From the NCBI RefSeq assembly GCF_014642175.1, contig NZ_BMIL01000010.1:98022-162021 (forward strand): a stretch of 64,000 nucleotides of DNA. The letters run 5' to 3'. The notes under the pieces were generated by a model. That model was not told the origin of the DNA and did not search any database. It was given only the letters and a program-made list of their open reading frames with translations. The stretch's first letter is position 1. Each line of letters opens with the position of its first letter. Below are positions 34,384 through 43,336 of this stretch, piece by piece. The translations under genes and the position numbers were made by a program. This DNA is from Pedobacter quisquiliarum (GTDB taxonomy: Bacteria; Bacteroidota; Bacteroidia; Sphingobacteriales; Sphingobacteriaceae).

Positions 34384-35034
34384 ATGTTGAAGATGAATGT
34401 GATTTTAGCTGAAGATGATAATTTAGTTAGAGATGGCATTAAGTTATTGTTGGAAACGCATGAGGGCTTCACCGTCATCGGTGAAGCACATAATGGCCTT
34501 GAGGCTATTGCATTATTACAAGCGGGCATTATCCCCGATGTTGTTCTGGCTGATATTAACATGCCAGACATGGACGGAATTGCACTCATAAGAGCCGTGA
34601 AGGAGCTCAATCCCTCCATACAGGTTGTCATGCTTTCAATGCTGGACAATGAAAAATATATGATTCAGTCTTTTTCTGAAGGGGCATCCGGATACTTGTT
34701 GAAGACGGTGAGTCCGGAGGAATTGATATTTTCTTTGAGACAGGTTGTTGCGGGGGAAAGATATATAAGCTCCGAATTATCATTTGGTTTGCTCCATCGA
34801 TCTACTAAACAGGGACCTATTTTGGCGACAGAGCCATTAAACCTACACCTGAATAGCCGGGAGCTGGAAATTTTAAAGCTAATAGGAGAGGGACTCACCA
34901 ATAGTGAAATGGGCGAAAAACTGTTTATCAGTCGAAGAACTGTAGAGGGGCACCGTCAAAATCTAATGGATAAAACAGGTTGTAAAAATACGGCTACACT
35001 CATTAAATATGCCGTTCTAAACCGCCTGATCTAA
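34384..35034 (+). CDS. Response regulator, NarL/LuxR type
   Basis: 216 residues. N-terminal receiver domain (about 4-120) with acidic pocket E10-D12, phospho-acceptor D57 in VVLADINMPDMDG and Lys in YLLKTVSPEE. C-terminal LuxR-type helix-turn-helix (about 148-212) with LNSRELEILKLIGEGLTNSEMGEKLFISRRTVEGHRQNLMDK. ATG 34384 or 34393. It is convergent with a PAS histidine kinase, stops one base apart. Partner kinase not certain: LuxR-type regulators usually pair with HisKA_3 kinases, while the neighbour is HisKA type. Confidence 0.9.
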   Translation: MLKMNVILAEDDNLVRDGIKLLLETHEGFTVIGEAHNGLEAIALLQAGIIPDVVLADINMPDMDGIALIRAVKELNPSIQVVMLSMLDNEKYMIQSFSEGASGYLLKTVSPEELIFSLRQVVAGERYISSELSFGLLHRSTKQGPILATEPLNLHLNSRELEILKLIGEGLTNSEMGEKLFISRRTVEGHRQNLMDKTGCKNTATLIKYAVLNRLI

Positions 35035-35035
35035 C

Positions 35036-37588
35036 TTACTCCTCTACCCATGCCCTTGCTAAATTGACGTCTTTAAAAAACCGGGTGCTTACACTTCCAT
35101 AAGCACCATCAGCTGCTTTATGGGCAGATAATTGGCTAAATGCCGCGGGTGAGTAAATCCAGGCAAACTGGCGCAGCCCCGCTTTTTCCATCATTGGAAA
35201 CCAGATTTCGCCAACCCAGTCCGAAGCATCAGACCAGGTGCCCAGTACGTGGCTGTTGTCATTTATCACCTTGCTTACCTTATGCCTGGAGAGCATCTCC
35301 AACATCTTCAGGCAGCCACCCTGTACAGTTTGCAGGTCCTGAAACCCAGTCCAGTCAACATCCAAACGCTGTCCTGATTCATTATAAACAATGCTTAGGG
35401 AGCGATCCTTGTAGAAGTCATCATTGTTAATGGCCTCATGGTTATTCTTAGAGGCATCAAGTGGCAGCCGGAAAAAGAACGTCGAACCTTTATGCTCCTC
35501 ACTTTCTATCCAGAAGCTACCCTGGTGCCGCTTCAGGATTTCTGAAGAGATAAATAAGCCCAAACCGAGCCCTTCAAAACGCATCGCGCTGTTGTCTACA
35601 CGATAGTAGCGGTCGAACAAGCGACTGAAATCCTTGCGTGCAATCCCAATTCCAAAATCCTGCACGGATACGACAATGTTGCCCATTTCCAGTTTATACT
35701 CAACGATCACCTGGTCCGCCTTCGGGGAATACTTGATGGCGTTCGACAAAAAGTTCTGAATAACCTGTTCCAGGCGAAGGTAATCTCCGACAAACTCGAT
35801 CTCTTCGGTACCATTCAACACAATCTGGTGCGTTGCGCTGGTTTGCTGTATGGTATCAATCGCGCCCAACAGCAACTTCCTAAAGTTCAGCGGCTGCATG
35901 TTGTACACCATCTTACCCGCATTGATCTTCGTAACATCAAGCAAGTCGTTAATCAGCCATTCCAGTTTTTCGATGTGCTCGGCCGACTTAACAGAGAAGT
36001 GCTGAACCTTGCTGATGTCCTTTGTTCTGGCAATAAGTTGGTTAAAGGCTTTTATGCTGGTTAAAGGTGTTTTTAACTCGTGGCTGGCTATCGAAAGGAA
36101 TTCATCTTTCTTCTGCTCACTTGCTTTCTGTAATTCAATGTTGGTGTTTGTACCGATCCAGAATTTGATCTGCTCATTTTCAATCATAGGCGCAGCTTTG
36201 CCCATGTGCCAGTAGTACTTGTCGTCTTTGAAGCGCAGACGGTATTCAGCGGTAAAGGGCTGGGAGGTTTGCAGTGCAATCGTCCAGTTTTCAACCGCTC
36301 GTAGTAAATCGTCCGGATGTATGTATTGTCGCCAGCCCTGTCGTACAAGCGTCTCCATATCCTGCCCAAATTCCTCACACATCAGCTGGTTGACGTAGTT
36401 GAGTTCGCCGCCGGCTAAAGATGTCCATACCTGCTGCGGAATGGCATTAAACATGAACTTTAGGGTCGACTCACTTTCAGTAAGTACTTTCTTGGAAGTG
36501 GAGAGCGCGTCGTTTGTTGCTGCAAGTTCCTCATTTGAAGAGTAGAGCTCCTCATTAATGGCGCTAAGTTCTTCAGATAAATACTGTTCACGCATTCTTG
36601 CCAGGCTGCGTTCGGTTACGTCATCTGCATGAACAAGTATCCGGTCTACTTCTTTTTTAGCATTAAACAATGGGGTATAGGAAAAATCGACATATAGTGT
36701 TCGCTGGTTGCCCTCATTATTAATGTCCAGTCTGGCATCCCTTTCAATATACGCTTTTCCAGTCCTGAATACCTCTTCGAGCAAAGCAGGGAATGCTTGT
36801 TCCTGCAGTTCCGGCATAAAGTCAAGTAGTCTTGTACCGAGAATATCCATTTCCTTGCCCCAGATCTTCAGCATGCCCTCATTGACGTCCTCCAGAATGA
36901 ATTCCGGACCTTTCAGGATGCATACGCCCGCCGGGAGGTTCGCGATGATGTTGCTTAATCGTTGTCTTTCCTCCTGTATGGTCGACAACGATCTTTGCAG
37001 ATCTTGTGTTCTTTCCCGGACACGCCGTTCCAGAACTTCATTCGCCTGACGCAGGCTCTCCTGAGATTGGTTTAGCGCCTCTACGGTAATGGTGAGCTCC
37101 TCGTTACTTGCTGATAGTTCTTCATTGGTCGCATCCAGTTCCTCAGAAAGATTCTGCTGTTTAAACAGGCGTTCACGGGTTTTTTGAATGCTGGACGGTG
37201 CAATGGGTAAGCTAATGAGATTAACCAGAATATATACAACTGCATCATTTGTACCTTTTACAGGGAACAATTCCACTTGCAACCAATTTTGATCCTCAAG
37301 ATCGTCCTCAGCAGCCATACTTGTAGAAAAGTAAAGTAAAGCACGCTCCCCAGTATTAATCGCCAGCTCGACAGCCTCTTGAATTACCCGTTCCGTGTGT
37401 TGATCGTGGTACTTTGCTTCAACGAAATCATGGAGCCCCGGTGTTGGGACCACTTCGCCTTTCAACAATGCTGCTGCACTTGCATTATAGCTGATTAGGC
37501 GGACAGGGCTTGCATCTGCAAATAGGATAACACGTGGAAATGCAGCATCCAACGCCGCCTTGAACAAAGGATCGTCTAAAAAAGTCAT
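35036..37588 (-). CDS. PAS-containing histidine kinase with C-terminal STAS-like domain
   Basis: 850 residues, no clear membrane helix, so probably cytoplasmic. Order: PAS-like (about 5-130), charged coiled coil (about 140-215), PAS (215-335), second coiled coil (335-380), PAS (380-495), HisKA with H503 in SIASHELKTPLTSIKAF, HATPase (NFLSNAIKYSP, VQDFGIGIARKDF, FEGLGLGLFIS; to about 710), then an extra 120-residue domain (IVYNESGQRLDVDWTGFQDL, VNDNSHVLG-like, GEIWFPMMEKAGLRQFAWI). That tail resembles STAS/SEC14-like domains of Bacteroidota. A -7 element lies about 37 nt upstream. Confidence 0.88.
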   Translation of the reverse strand: MTFLDDPLFKAALDAAFPRVILFADASPVRLISYNASAAALLKGEVVPTPGLHDFVEAKYHDQHTERVIQEAVELAINTGERALLYFSTSMAAEDDLEDQNWLQVELFPVKGTNDAVVYILVNLISLPIAPSSIQKTRERLFKQQNLSEELDATNEELSASNEELTITVEALNQSQESLRQANEVLERRVRERTQDLQRSLSTIQEERQRLSNIIANLPAGVCILKGPEFILEDVNEGMLKIWGKEMDILGTRLLDFMPELQEQAFPALLEEVFRTGKAYIERDARLDINNEGNQRTLYVDFSYTPLFNAKKEVDRILVHADDVTERSLARMREQYLSEELSAINEELYSSNEELAATNDALSTSKKVLTESESTLKFMFNAIPQQVWTSLAGGELNYVNQLMCEEFGQDMETLVRQGWRQYIHPDDLLRAVENWTIALQTSQPFTAEYRLRFKDDKYYWHMGKAAPMIENEQIKFWIGTNTNIELQKASEQKKDEFLSIASHELKTPLTSIKAFNQLIARTKDISKVQHFSVKSAEHIEKLEWLINDLLDVTKINAGKMVYNMQPLNFRKLLLGAIDTIQQTSATHQIVLNGTEEIEFVGDYLRLEQVIQNFLSNAIKYSPKADQVIVEYKLEMGNIVVSVQDFGIGIARKDFSRLFDRYYRVDNSAMRFEGLGLGLFISSEILKRHQGSFWIESEEHKGSTFFFRLPLDASKNNHEAINNDDFYKDRSLSIVYNESGQRLDVDWTGFQDLQTVQGGCLKMLEMLSRHKVSKVINDNSHVLGTWSDASDWVGEIWFPMMEKAGLRQFAWIYSPAAFSQLSAHKAADGAYGSVSTRFFKDVNLARAWVEE

Positions 37589-37624
37589 CTAAACAGCTAC
37601 GGTTTGTGTGTCAGCTTTTGTTAT

Positions 37625-37632
37625 CAAAACTA
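37625..37632 (-). promoter_or_regulatory. Promoter -7 element for the 35036-37588 kinase
   Basis: On the minus strand this reads TAGTTTTG, an exact TAnnTTTG match about 37 nt before the ATG. Confidence 0.5.
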
Positions 37633-37670
37633 AAGCCATAATTACGAAATATTGATGAAGATGCTTGCCA

Positions 37671-38585
37671 TTAATCCAGGTTATAGTGTTTCGGGTCCGG
37701 ACTTGCGCCTGGTATTTCGCCCTGCATTTCTCTTAACGTGTGCTCAATCATCGTACAAAGTGCGTTAAGTGCCAGGTCATTTGGTTCTACACCAAAGGGA
37801 TCCTCAATTTCATCAGCTACCGCTTCCAGGGCAACGAAAGTATAGGCAATGAAGGTCACAATCACCGGCATCATCCAGCCAAGGCTGTCGACAAAACCAA
37901 ATGGCAGCAGAAAACAGTAAAAGTACACCGTGCGATGTAGCAGAACTTTATACGTGTAGGGGATGGGCGTACTTGCAATGCGTTCGCAGCCGCCGATGAT
38001 GTTAGACAATTCATTCAGGTTGTGATCTATATTCGCGGCGAGTAAAGGATTTATGCTGCCATTGCTGTGCAACACCTGGAGCCATTTACCCATCTCCAGC
38101 ACCAGCAGGTTTGGCACGTAACGCTTACCCCTAAGCTGCTCGCTTTCCCTTGCACCCAGCAAACGATGTAGGTCTTCAGCCGGATCTGTTTGCCGGAGTT
38201 GATGTTTGGCGCACCAGCTAAAGGCAATCAGCAGCTTCACAAAATGGCCGGTGTCCGTAGGGGCACCTTTATGGGTTAAAGTTTGTGCCTGTCGCGCCAG
38301 AGATCTGGTTGTATTGAGCATGCTGCCCCATAGTCTTCGGCCTTCCCAAAAGCGGTCGTAACTCACATTATTGCGGAAGCCCAGGAAAATTGCCAGTGCA
38401 ATGCCAAAAAGCGTAAAAGGAGCGGGGTTCAGCTGAATCTTGTAATTGAAAATGGCACCATTAAAATACAGGACGACAAGGCTGAGTAGCAGCAGTAGCG
38501 ACAGCCTGCCGAGTAGGCGCGGTAAGACAGAGCCTTGCCAAATGAAGAGCATCCTGAACCAGTTTTCTTGTTTTCTAATAATCAT
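37671..38585 (-). CDS. Bestrophin-family ion channel
   Basis: 304 residues of the bestrophin/UPF0187 family, pentameric chloride or cation channels. Features: N-terminal helix VLPRLLGRLSLLLLLSLVV, then FTLFGIALAIFLGFRNNVSYDRFWEGRRLWG, which matches the family neck and selectivity region, and near the end DEIEDPFGVEPNDLALNAL, the acidic calcium-clasp-like stretch. Physiological ion unknown. Upstream of the kinase on the same strand, about 80 nt apart. Confidence 0.9.
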   Translation of the reverse strand: MIIRKQENWFRMLFIWQGSVLPRLLGRLSLLLLLSLVVLYFNGAIFNYKIQLNPAPFTLFGIALAIFLGFRNNVSYDRFWEGRRLWGSMLNTTRSLARQAQTLTHKGAPTDTGHFVKLLIAFSWCAKHQLRQTDPAEDLHRLLGARESEQLRGKRYVPNLLVLEMGKWLQVLHSNGSINPLLAANIDHNLNELSNIIGGCERIASTPIPYTYKVLLHRTVYFYCFLLPFGFVDSLGWMMPVIVTFIAYTFVALEAVADEIEDPFGVEPNDLALNALCTMIEHTLREMQGEIPGASPDPKHYNLD

Positions 38586-38669
38586 ACAGATAAAAATCCT
38601 TTTGGCACGGTGGCAGGGGTGGCATAGGCTTTGTGAAACGATAGAAGTTAAAACCTAAACCTCAATCCT

Positions 38670-39248
38670 ATGAAAAAGTTTTTCTTAACCATGCTTGCAG
38701 TCGCGGGCTTCGCCGGGTTAACTGCCCAGGCACAAATTCAAAAAGGTAACGTCATGGTCGGTGGCAACATCAGCAACCTGACTTTCGGGTTGGATGCGCC
38801 AAACCGATTTGAGTTTAACGTTACGCCAAAAGCCGCCTGGTTTGTACAGGACAACATCGCCCTGGGTGCTTATGCAGAGTTCGGATTGGAAACAGCGAAA
38901 AACCAGGGTACCTCCATCAACTATGGTATCGGACCTTTGGCACGCTACTATTCCGGGTCTGATGTGGAAGTACTGAACCACGGCAGACTCTTTGGTGAGG
39001 TAACCGCAGGTATCGGTGGCTCCAATCCAGCGGTAGGTGGCAATACCAACGGCTTCGACTTTAGCTTCGGTCCAGGCTTCGCCTACTTTATTACCCCAAA
39101 CATCGGCTTGGAAACCCTGGTTAAATACAGGGGCCTTACTGGTTTCGGTAATGATGGTTACCAACACAACCTTGGCCTATCTTTCGGACTTCAGATTTAC
39201 CTTCCCGGCAGAGGAACTGCCGCTAAAGTATCTCGTGACGTAAGATAG
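38670..39248 (+). CDS. Outer membrane beta-barrel protein (OmpA/OmpW-like)
   Basis: 192 residues. Signal peptide MKKFFLTMLAVAGFAGLTAQA, then amphipathic strands (GNVMVGGNISNLTFGLD, FEFNVTPKAAWFVQDNIALGAYAEFGLE, IGPLARYYSG, NLGLSFGLQIYL). About eight strands, a small barrel. The end is a short polar tail (KVSRDVR) rather than an aromatic residue, which is slightly unusual. Single gene with its own terminator. Confidence 0.8.
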   Translation: MKKFFLTMLAVAGFAGLTAQAQIQKGNVMVGGNISNLTFGLDAPNRFEFNVTPKAAWFVQDNIALGAYAEFGLETAKNQGTSINYGIGPLARYYSGSDVEVLNHGRLFGEVTAGIGGSNPAVGGNTNGFDFSFGPGFAYFITPNIGLETLVKYRGLTGFGNDGYQHNLGLSFGLQIYLPGRGTAAKVSRDVR

Positions 39249-39265
39249 TTCGACAACAAAAATGT

Positions 39266-39306
39266 AAGCCGGTTTGTGAAATTTAAAAAGCAAACCGGTT
39301 TTTTTG
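39266..39306 (+). terminator. Terminator after the small barrel gene
   Basis: An 11-bp stem with one G-U pair (39266-39276 with 39291-39301), 14-nt loop, continuing into T7. Confidence 0.85.
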
Positions 39307-39364
39307 TACCCCAGGGTATGGAACATTACGAATTCTTTTTAACTTGATTCCAAACTGAATATAT

Positions 39365-41890
39365 ATGCCTTCGACAGAACGTAGCTTAGAGAACTACAAG
39401 TCATCCAATACACCCTGCCTATTCCTGCTGCCCGATTCTCCGAAATTCACCGTCATTGATGCCAATGATGCATACCTTAAGGTTACTGGAACGCTACTGT
39501 CACAGGTCGTTGGCCGCAATATGTTCGACCTATTTCCTGAAGCAGGCGGGGAAGACAGTCAAAAAAGGGTAAAGGCATTTCGTTCAGCCTTGGAGAATGC
39601 TTTCCGGTTGAAAAAACCCAGCAAAGTAAGGCTGCAGCGTTATGATGTTAGGGTAAATAAACAAGCAGAACCAATCGTTAAGTTCTGGAATTCCGATACC
39701 GTACCAATCCTGGATGTAAACAACAAGGTTCTTTATCTGGTACATTCCATTGTAGAGGTTACGGAGTTTGTGACACAACAGTCCCGCTCGGAAACCGATA
39801 GCCCAATGTTCCATGAGAACTTCGCACACCCATTGTTCAACGATTATCCGGAAGCAATGGCGACACTCGATCTTTACGGGAATTTCCTGAACGTAAACAA
39901 GATCTTCGCAGACCTGAGTGCCCACACCCGGGAGGAATTGCTAAACATGTCCTTTCTGCCGCTCATATCGGAAACAAACTTCCACCCGGTATTTGAAGCT
40001 TTCCAAAAGTCAATCAAAGGTGAGATACAGAACTTAGAGACGGAAGTTATAAATGGCATCGGGAAAACCCTGGTGCTGAACATCACCTTTATTCCCATAA
40101 TCATTAATAACGAGGTGCTTGGTGTTTACATGATCACGAATGACCTGACCTTGCTGCGGGAGATTGAAGAAAAGTCCACCGTGCACCAGCGACAACTTGT
40201 ATCCATGATGGAAAGCATCAAAGATGGTTTCTTTGCTATGGATAAAGATTGGACTGTAACCTACTGGAACAAGGAAGCAGAGCGGATGTTAAAAACACCA
40301 AGGTCTGAGATCATCGGCAAAAACTTGGGGGATTTCCATCCGGAAGCTTTATCAGGTAAGTTCATCAAGGTTTACCGTCAAGTCTTGGAAACACAGGAGG
40401 CTACGCTATTTGAAGAATATCTGCCCTCCGCGAAAATGTGGCTGGAGATATCAGCCTACCCGAATTTAGATGGACTAAGCATCTATTTCCGGGATGCAAC
40501 CGCAAGGATTGAAGCCAAGCAGGAACTTCAGGAAGCAAAAAAGCGTTATGAACAGCTGTTCGACTTCAGCCCTTTTCCAATCTGGGTGTACGATATTGAG
40601 AGTCTTAAATTCCTTGCCGTTAATGCTGCGGCCATTGAGGCCTATGGCTATTCTGAAGCAGAGTTTCAAAACATGACCGTCAAAAGCATGTACCCCGCCT
40701 CGGAATTGCCAGTGCTCGATAAAATGCTGGAAGAGAATGTACGACCTAAGCTTCTGAACAAAGCACAAGTCCGCCTGATGAAGAAATCGGGAGAAATCCT
40801 CATTGCAGAGCTGGTCAGCCAGCCGCTTACCTCCTGGAACGACAGGGCGCGGATCATCGTCGCCCAGGATGTTACAAATCGCATTAAAGCAGAACAGGCG
40901 CTTAGGCTCAGTGAACAACGCTTTAAAGCACTTGTGCAGGATGGTTCAGACCTCACCGCCATACTGGATATCTCCGGAACATTCAAATATGTGAGTCCCT
41001 CCACCAGGCGCGTTCTAGGAGTCGATTCAGCCATGCTGATGCATAAAAATATCTTTGAATTTATACATCCGGAAGATAAAGCAGCTGTGGTTGAAGGTTT
41101 CAGCAGTCTTCATCTGTCACGGTCGCAGCGTCTGGCACCATTCCGCGTTTCCATTAATCCGGCACAATATCGATGGCTGGAGAGTTTTATCACAGACCTC
41201 AGCGACGATGAAGCGGTTAGTGGAATCGTCATTACCGGTCGCGATGTAACGCAGCGGATCAATAACGAAAGGAAAATCAAAGCAAACATTGAGCACTACA
41301 ATCGGAATTCACGATCAAGTGATGCCATATATGACTGGGATCTGCAAACGAATGAGTTGACCTGGAGCAAAGGTTTCAATGAGGTCTTTGGATACGATTG
41401 CCAGGACAAGGATAAGGATAAGCCTTTAGTTAGATGGCTGGACCTCATCCACCCGGAAGATCAGGAGCATATCGTAGATCAGATCTTCGTACACCTGCGC
41501 GATAAGAAGACGCGCTGGAAACAGCAGTACCGGTTCTTAACATCGGGTGGGGTTTACAAAGCTGTAGTAGACCGCGGTTTCTTTGTGTTCAATGCATCAG
41601 GTGAACCGGAACGTATGGTTGGAGCCATCCAGGATGTAACGGAGCGCTTAACCTACATCAGCAACCTGGAACATGAAAATAAATACCTGAAGGAAATCTC
41701 CTGGATGCAGAGCCATGTGGTACGTGCGCCGCTGGCCAGGATCATGGGGTTGTCGGAATTACTGACCTATAGTGAGGGCAAGCTCACCAACATGGAGCTG
41801 CTTGCCCACCTCACTGATTCCGCACATGAGCTCGATCAGATCATCAGTTCAATTCTTTCGGAAACAGACAAGAAAATAGATCCAAGTTAG
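39365..41890 (+). CDS. Multi-PAS sensor protein with HisKA-like helix but no ATPase domain
   Basis: 841 residues made of about six PAS/PAC units in a row; clear ones include PKFTVIDANDAYLKVTG, MMESIKDGFFAMDKDWTVTYWN, LFDFSPFPIWVYDIESLKFLAVN, LVQDGSDLTAILDISGTFKYVSPS and the last with PLVRWLDLIHPEDQEHI. The C-terminus is a HisKA-like segment with H784 in WMQSHVVRAPLARIMGLSELL, and the protein ends about 57 residues later with no N, G1 or G2 ATP-binding boxes. No membrane helix seen. It may act as a phosphotransfer or dimerising sensor with another kinase. Confidence 0.85.
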   Translation: MPSTERSLENYKSSNTPCLFLLPDSPKFTVIDANDAYLKVTGTLLSQVVGRNMFDLFPEAGGEDSQKRVKAFRSALENAFRLKKPSKVRLQRYDVRVNKQAEPIVKFWNSDTVPILDVNNKVLYLVHSIVEVTEFVTQQSRSETDSPMFHENFAHPLFNDYPEAMATLDLYGNFLNVNKIFADLSAHTREELLNMSFLPLISETNFHPVFEAFQKSIKGEIQNLETEVINGIGKTLVLNITFIPIIINNEVLGVYMITNDLTLLREIEEKSTVHQRQLVSMMESIKDGFFAMDKDWTVTYWNKEAERMLKTPRSEIIGKNLGDFHPEALSGKFIKVYRQVLETQEATLFEEYLPSAKMWLEISAYPNLDGLSIYFRDATARIEAKQELQEAKKRYEQLFDFSPFPIWVYDIESLKFLAVNAAAIEAYGYSEAEFQNMTVKSMYPASELPVLDKMLEENVRPKLLNKAQVRLMKKSGEILIAELVSQPLTSWNDRARIIVAQDVTNRIKAEQALRLSEQRFKALVQDGSDLTAILDISGTFKYVSPSTRRVLGVDSAMLMHKNIFEFIHPEDKAAVVEGFSSLHLSRSQRLAPFRVSINPAQYRWLESFITDLSDDEAVSGIVITGRDVTQRINNERKIKANIEHYNRNSRSSDAIYDWDLQTNELTWSKGFNEVFGYDCQDKDKDKPLVRWLDLIHPEDQEHIVDQIFVHLRDKKTRWKQQYRFLTSGGVYKAVVDRGFFVFNASGEPERMVGAIQDVTERLTYISNLEHENKYLKEISWMQSHVVRAPLARIMGLSELLTYSEGKLTNMELLAHLTDSAHELDQIISSILSETDKKIDPS

Positions 41891-41909
41891 GCCAGATTAT
41901 ATCTGGCCT
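41889..41909. terminator. Short hairpin between convergent genes
   Basis: A perfect 9-bp stem (41889-41897 with 41901-41909) and 3-nt loop overlapping the stop regions of the PAS protein and the ATP-grasp gene. T-tracts are weak on both sides, so termination may be partial. Confidence 0.55.
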
Positions 41910-42805
41910 TTACAGTACTTGTCCCAGTACTTTATCATTAATTTCTTACCAAAACGGGTATGTCCCTTACCTAAGGCTGGCGTTGGCGTAAACTCGCCAA
42001 ATACGGCGCCGCGGTTCGTGGCATAGAAATCCAGACGAACAAACATGCCATAGGCTTTACTCAGACTTTTCGCCTGACTTACCATTTCCGGGAAACACTT
42101 TGGTGGCGGTCCTGCATCTTTCGGTGGATAGAAGATGTGGACCTCATCTATACGGTTCCAGTTTTCATCGTAGAAGGTCGCAAAGCCTTTCTTCGGATCA
42201 ATACGCTTGATCTCCCAGATCGTGGCAGTCTCCCCATTGAAGCAGAAGATTTTGTAATCCGTTAATACCTTGTATTCACCTTCTTCATTTTGCAGGAACT
42301 CTTCAATTAAAAACTCCTGATCTTCTTTCATATCTACAGCCGCTTTCAACGCTGCAACAATCTCCTCAGGTTCGTATTGCTTGCCATCAAAGAGGTTGGT
42401 GCCATGGTCCATTACATAAACCATCTTTGCAGAGTGCCCGGTCGTTGGGCGGATTACATAATATGGGGGTAGTGCACTGAAGTCGATGTTCTCCACATCG
42501 GAGCCTCTCCAGTAAAGATCCGGCACCTGGCAACCCTGCATAAGTGCAAATTCACGAGCATTGGCTTTATTGCTCAACTTGCGCTGCCAATAAGGAACAT
42601 CCATCCATTTCTCAATAGGGTCCTCGTGCGACATGCGGACGTTACGAATCTTTTCAGCAGCAGGATCACCCCAAAAGATTTTGTGCCTGCGAAGAACCCG
42701 GTCGGTGAATTCTCCACTATTAATCATCTTTTTCTTGATCCGCTCAAGCAGGATCGTGTAATAAGTAGTAAGCTTTTTCAATCTATATAATTTGGCAAAT
42801 GCCAT
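41897..42805 (-). CDS. TupA-like ATP-grasp enzyme
   Basis: 302 residues resembling the TupA-like ATP-grasp family, ligases that join an amino acid or similar carboxylate to a glycan or other acceptor. Visible: KLSNKANAREFALMQGCQVP (N-lobe), PPYYVIRPTTGHSAKMVYV (ATP-binding strand), EFLIEEFLQNEEGEY, DYKIFCFNGETATIWEI and FVRLDFYATNRGAVFGEFTPTPALG with the metal-binding acids. No signal peptide. Stand-alone gene; substrate not readable. Confidence 0.8.
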   Translation of the reverse strand: MAFAKLYRLKKLTTYYTILLERIKKKMINSGEFTDRVLRRHKIFWGDPAAEKIRNVRMSHEDPIEKWMDVPYWQRKLSNKANAREFALMQGCQVPDLYWRGSDVENIDFSALPPYYVIRPTTGHSAKMVYVMDHGTNLFDGKQYEPEEIVAALKAAVDMKEDQEFLIEEFLQNEEGEYKVLTDYKIFCFNGETATIWEIKRIDPKKGFATFYDENWNRIDEVHIFYPPKDAGPPPKCFPEMVSQAKSLSKAYGMFVRLDFYATNRGAVFGEFTPTPALGKGHTRFGKKLMIKYWDKYCKGQI

Positions 42806-43129
42806 TTAAGAACAATAAGGGTTAAAATTAAAGCTTAATAAATGCTTAGCCAAATGATGAGTGGCACATTTTAGTGTACAAAAAACAATATTGGCTTTAA
42901 AAACACCTTCATAATTCAAAGATTATAATAAAGATGCCGGTGATTTTCAATTAACAACCCTCCGGACTTTAATCCCTAGCCCCAGGCAGAAAAAAAAATA
43001 AAAAATATTCAAATAAAAAGATGGTCATGTAAGTGGCTGATATTCTAATCCTTAAAGCTGTAAAAGCCGGTTTTTAGTACCTTAAAAGCACTTTTTATAA
43101 GGATGTTTGAAGAAAAAACTGAAAAAACT
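42806..43129. other. AT-rich gap upstream of tRNA-Val
   Basis: About 320 bp with no supported ORF or RNA. It is AT-rich with several A-tracts (for example around 42990-43010). It should hold the promoter of the ATP-grasp gene reading left; I see no clear TAnnTTTG for it. Confidence 0.5.
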
Positions 43130-43160
43130 TTTGCAGAATTAAAACTTGGGTGTATATTTG
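43130..43160 (+). promoter_or_regulatory. Promoter of tRNA-Val
   Basis: TTTG at 43130-43133 and TATATTTG at 43153-43160 with a 19-bp spacer, an almost ideal Bacteroidota -33/-7 pair. It lies about 58 nt before the mature tRNA 5' end. Confidence 0.8.
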
Positions 43161-43218
43161 CACACCGAACAACGAAAAAGAATCTTAAAAAGCTTAATCG
43201 TTGAAGAGGTAACCAAAA

Positions 43219-43293
43219 GGGAGATTAGCTCAGCTGGTTCAGAGCACCTGCCTTACAAGCAGGGGGTCACTGGTTCGAACCCAGTATCTCCCA
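43219..43293 (+). tRNA. tRNA-Val (anticodon TAC)
   Basis: 75 nt with a complete cloverleaf. The 7-bp acceptor stem is GGGAGAT with ATCTCCC (43286-43292) and discriminator A at 43293. The anticodon stem CCTGC/GCAGG closes loop CTTACAA, giving TAC, which reads GTA and other Val codons. The T-arm has GGTTCGAACCC. CCA is not encoded as a full CCA. A strong promoter lies upstream and a terminator just downstream. Confidence 0.97.
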
Positions 43294-43298
43294 CTAAA

Positions 43299-43336
43299 GA
43301 AAAGCCTTTCAGTGTAAACTGGAAGGCTTTTCTTGT
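43299..43336 (+). terminator. Terminator after tRNA-Val
   Basis: A 15-bp stem with one G-U pair (43299-43313 with 43318-43332), loop GTAA. It separates the tRNA from the kinase gene that follows. Confidence 0.88.

Noticed and set aside
41700..41890. Possible frameshift hiding an ATPase domain after the multi-PAS protein
   Set aside because: The sequence just after the stop encodes the convergent ATP-grasp gene; no N, G1 or G2 box is seen in other frames.
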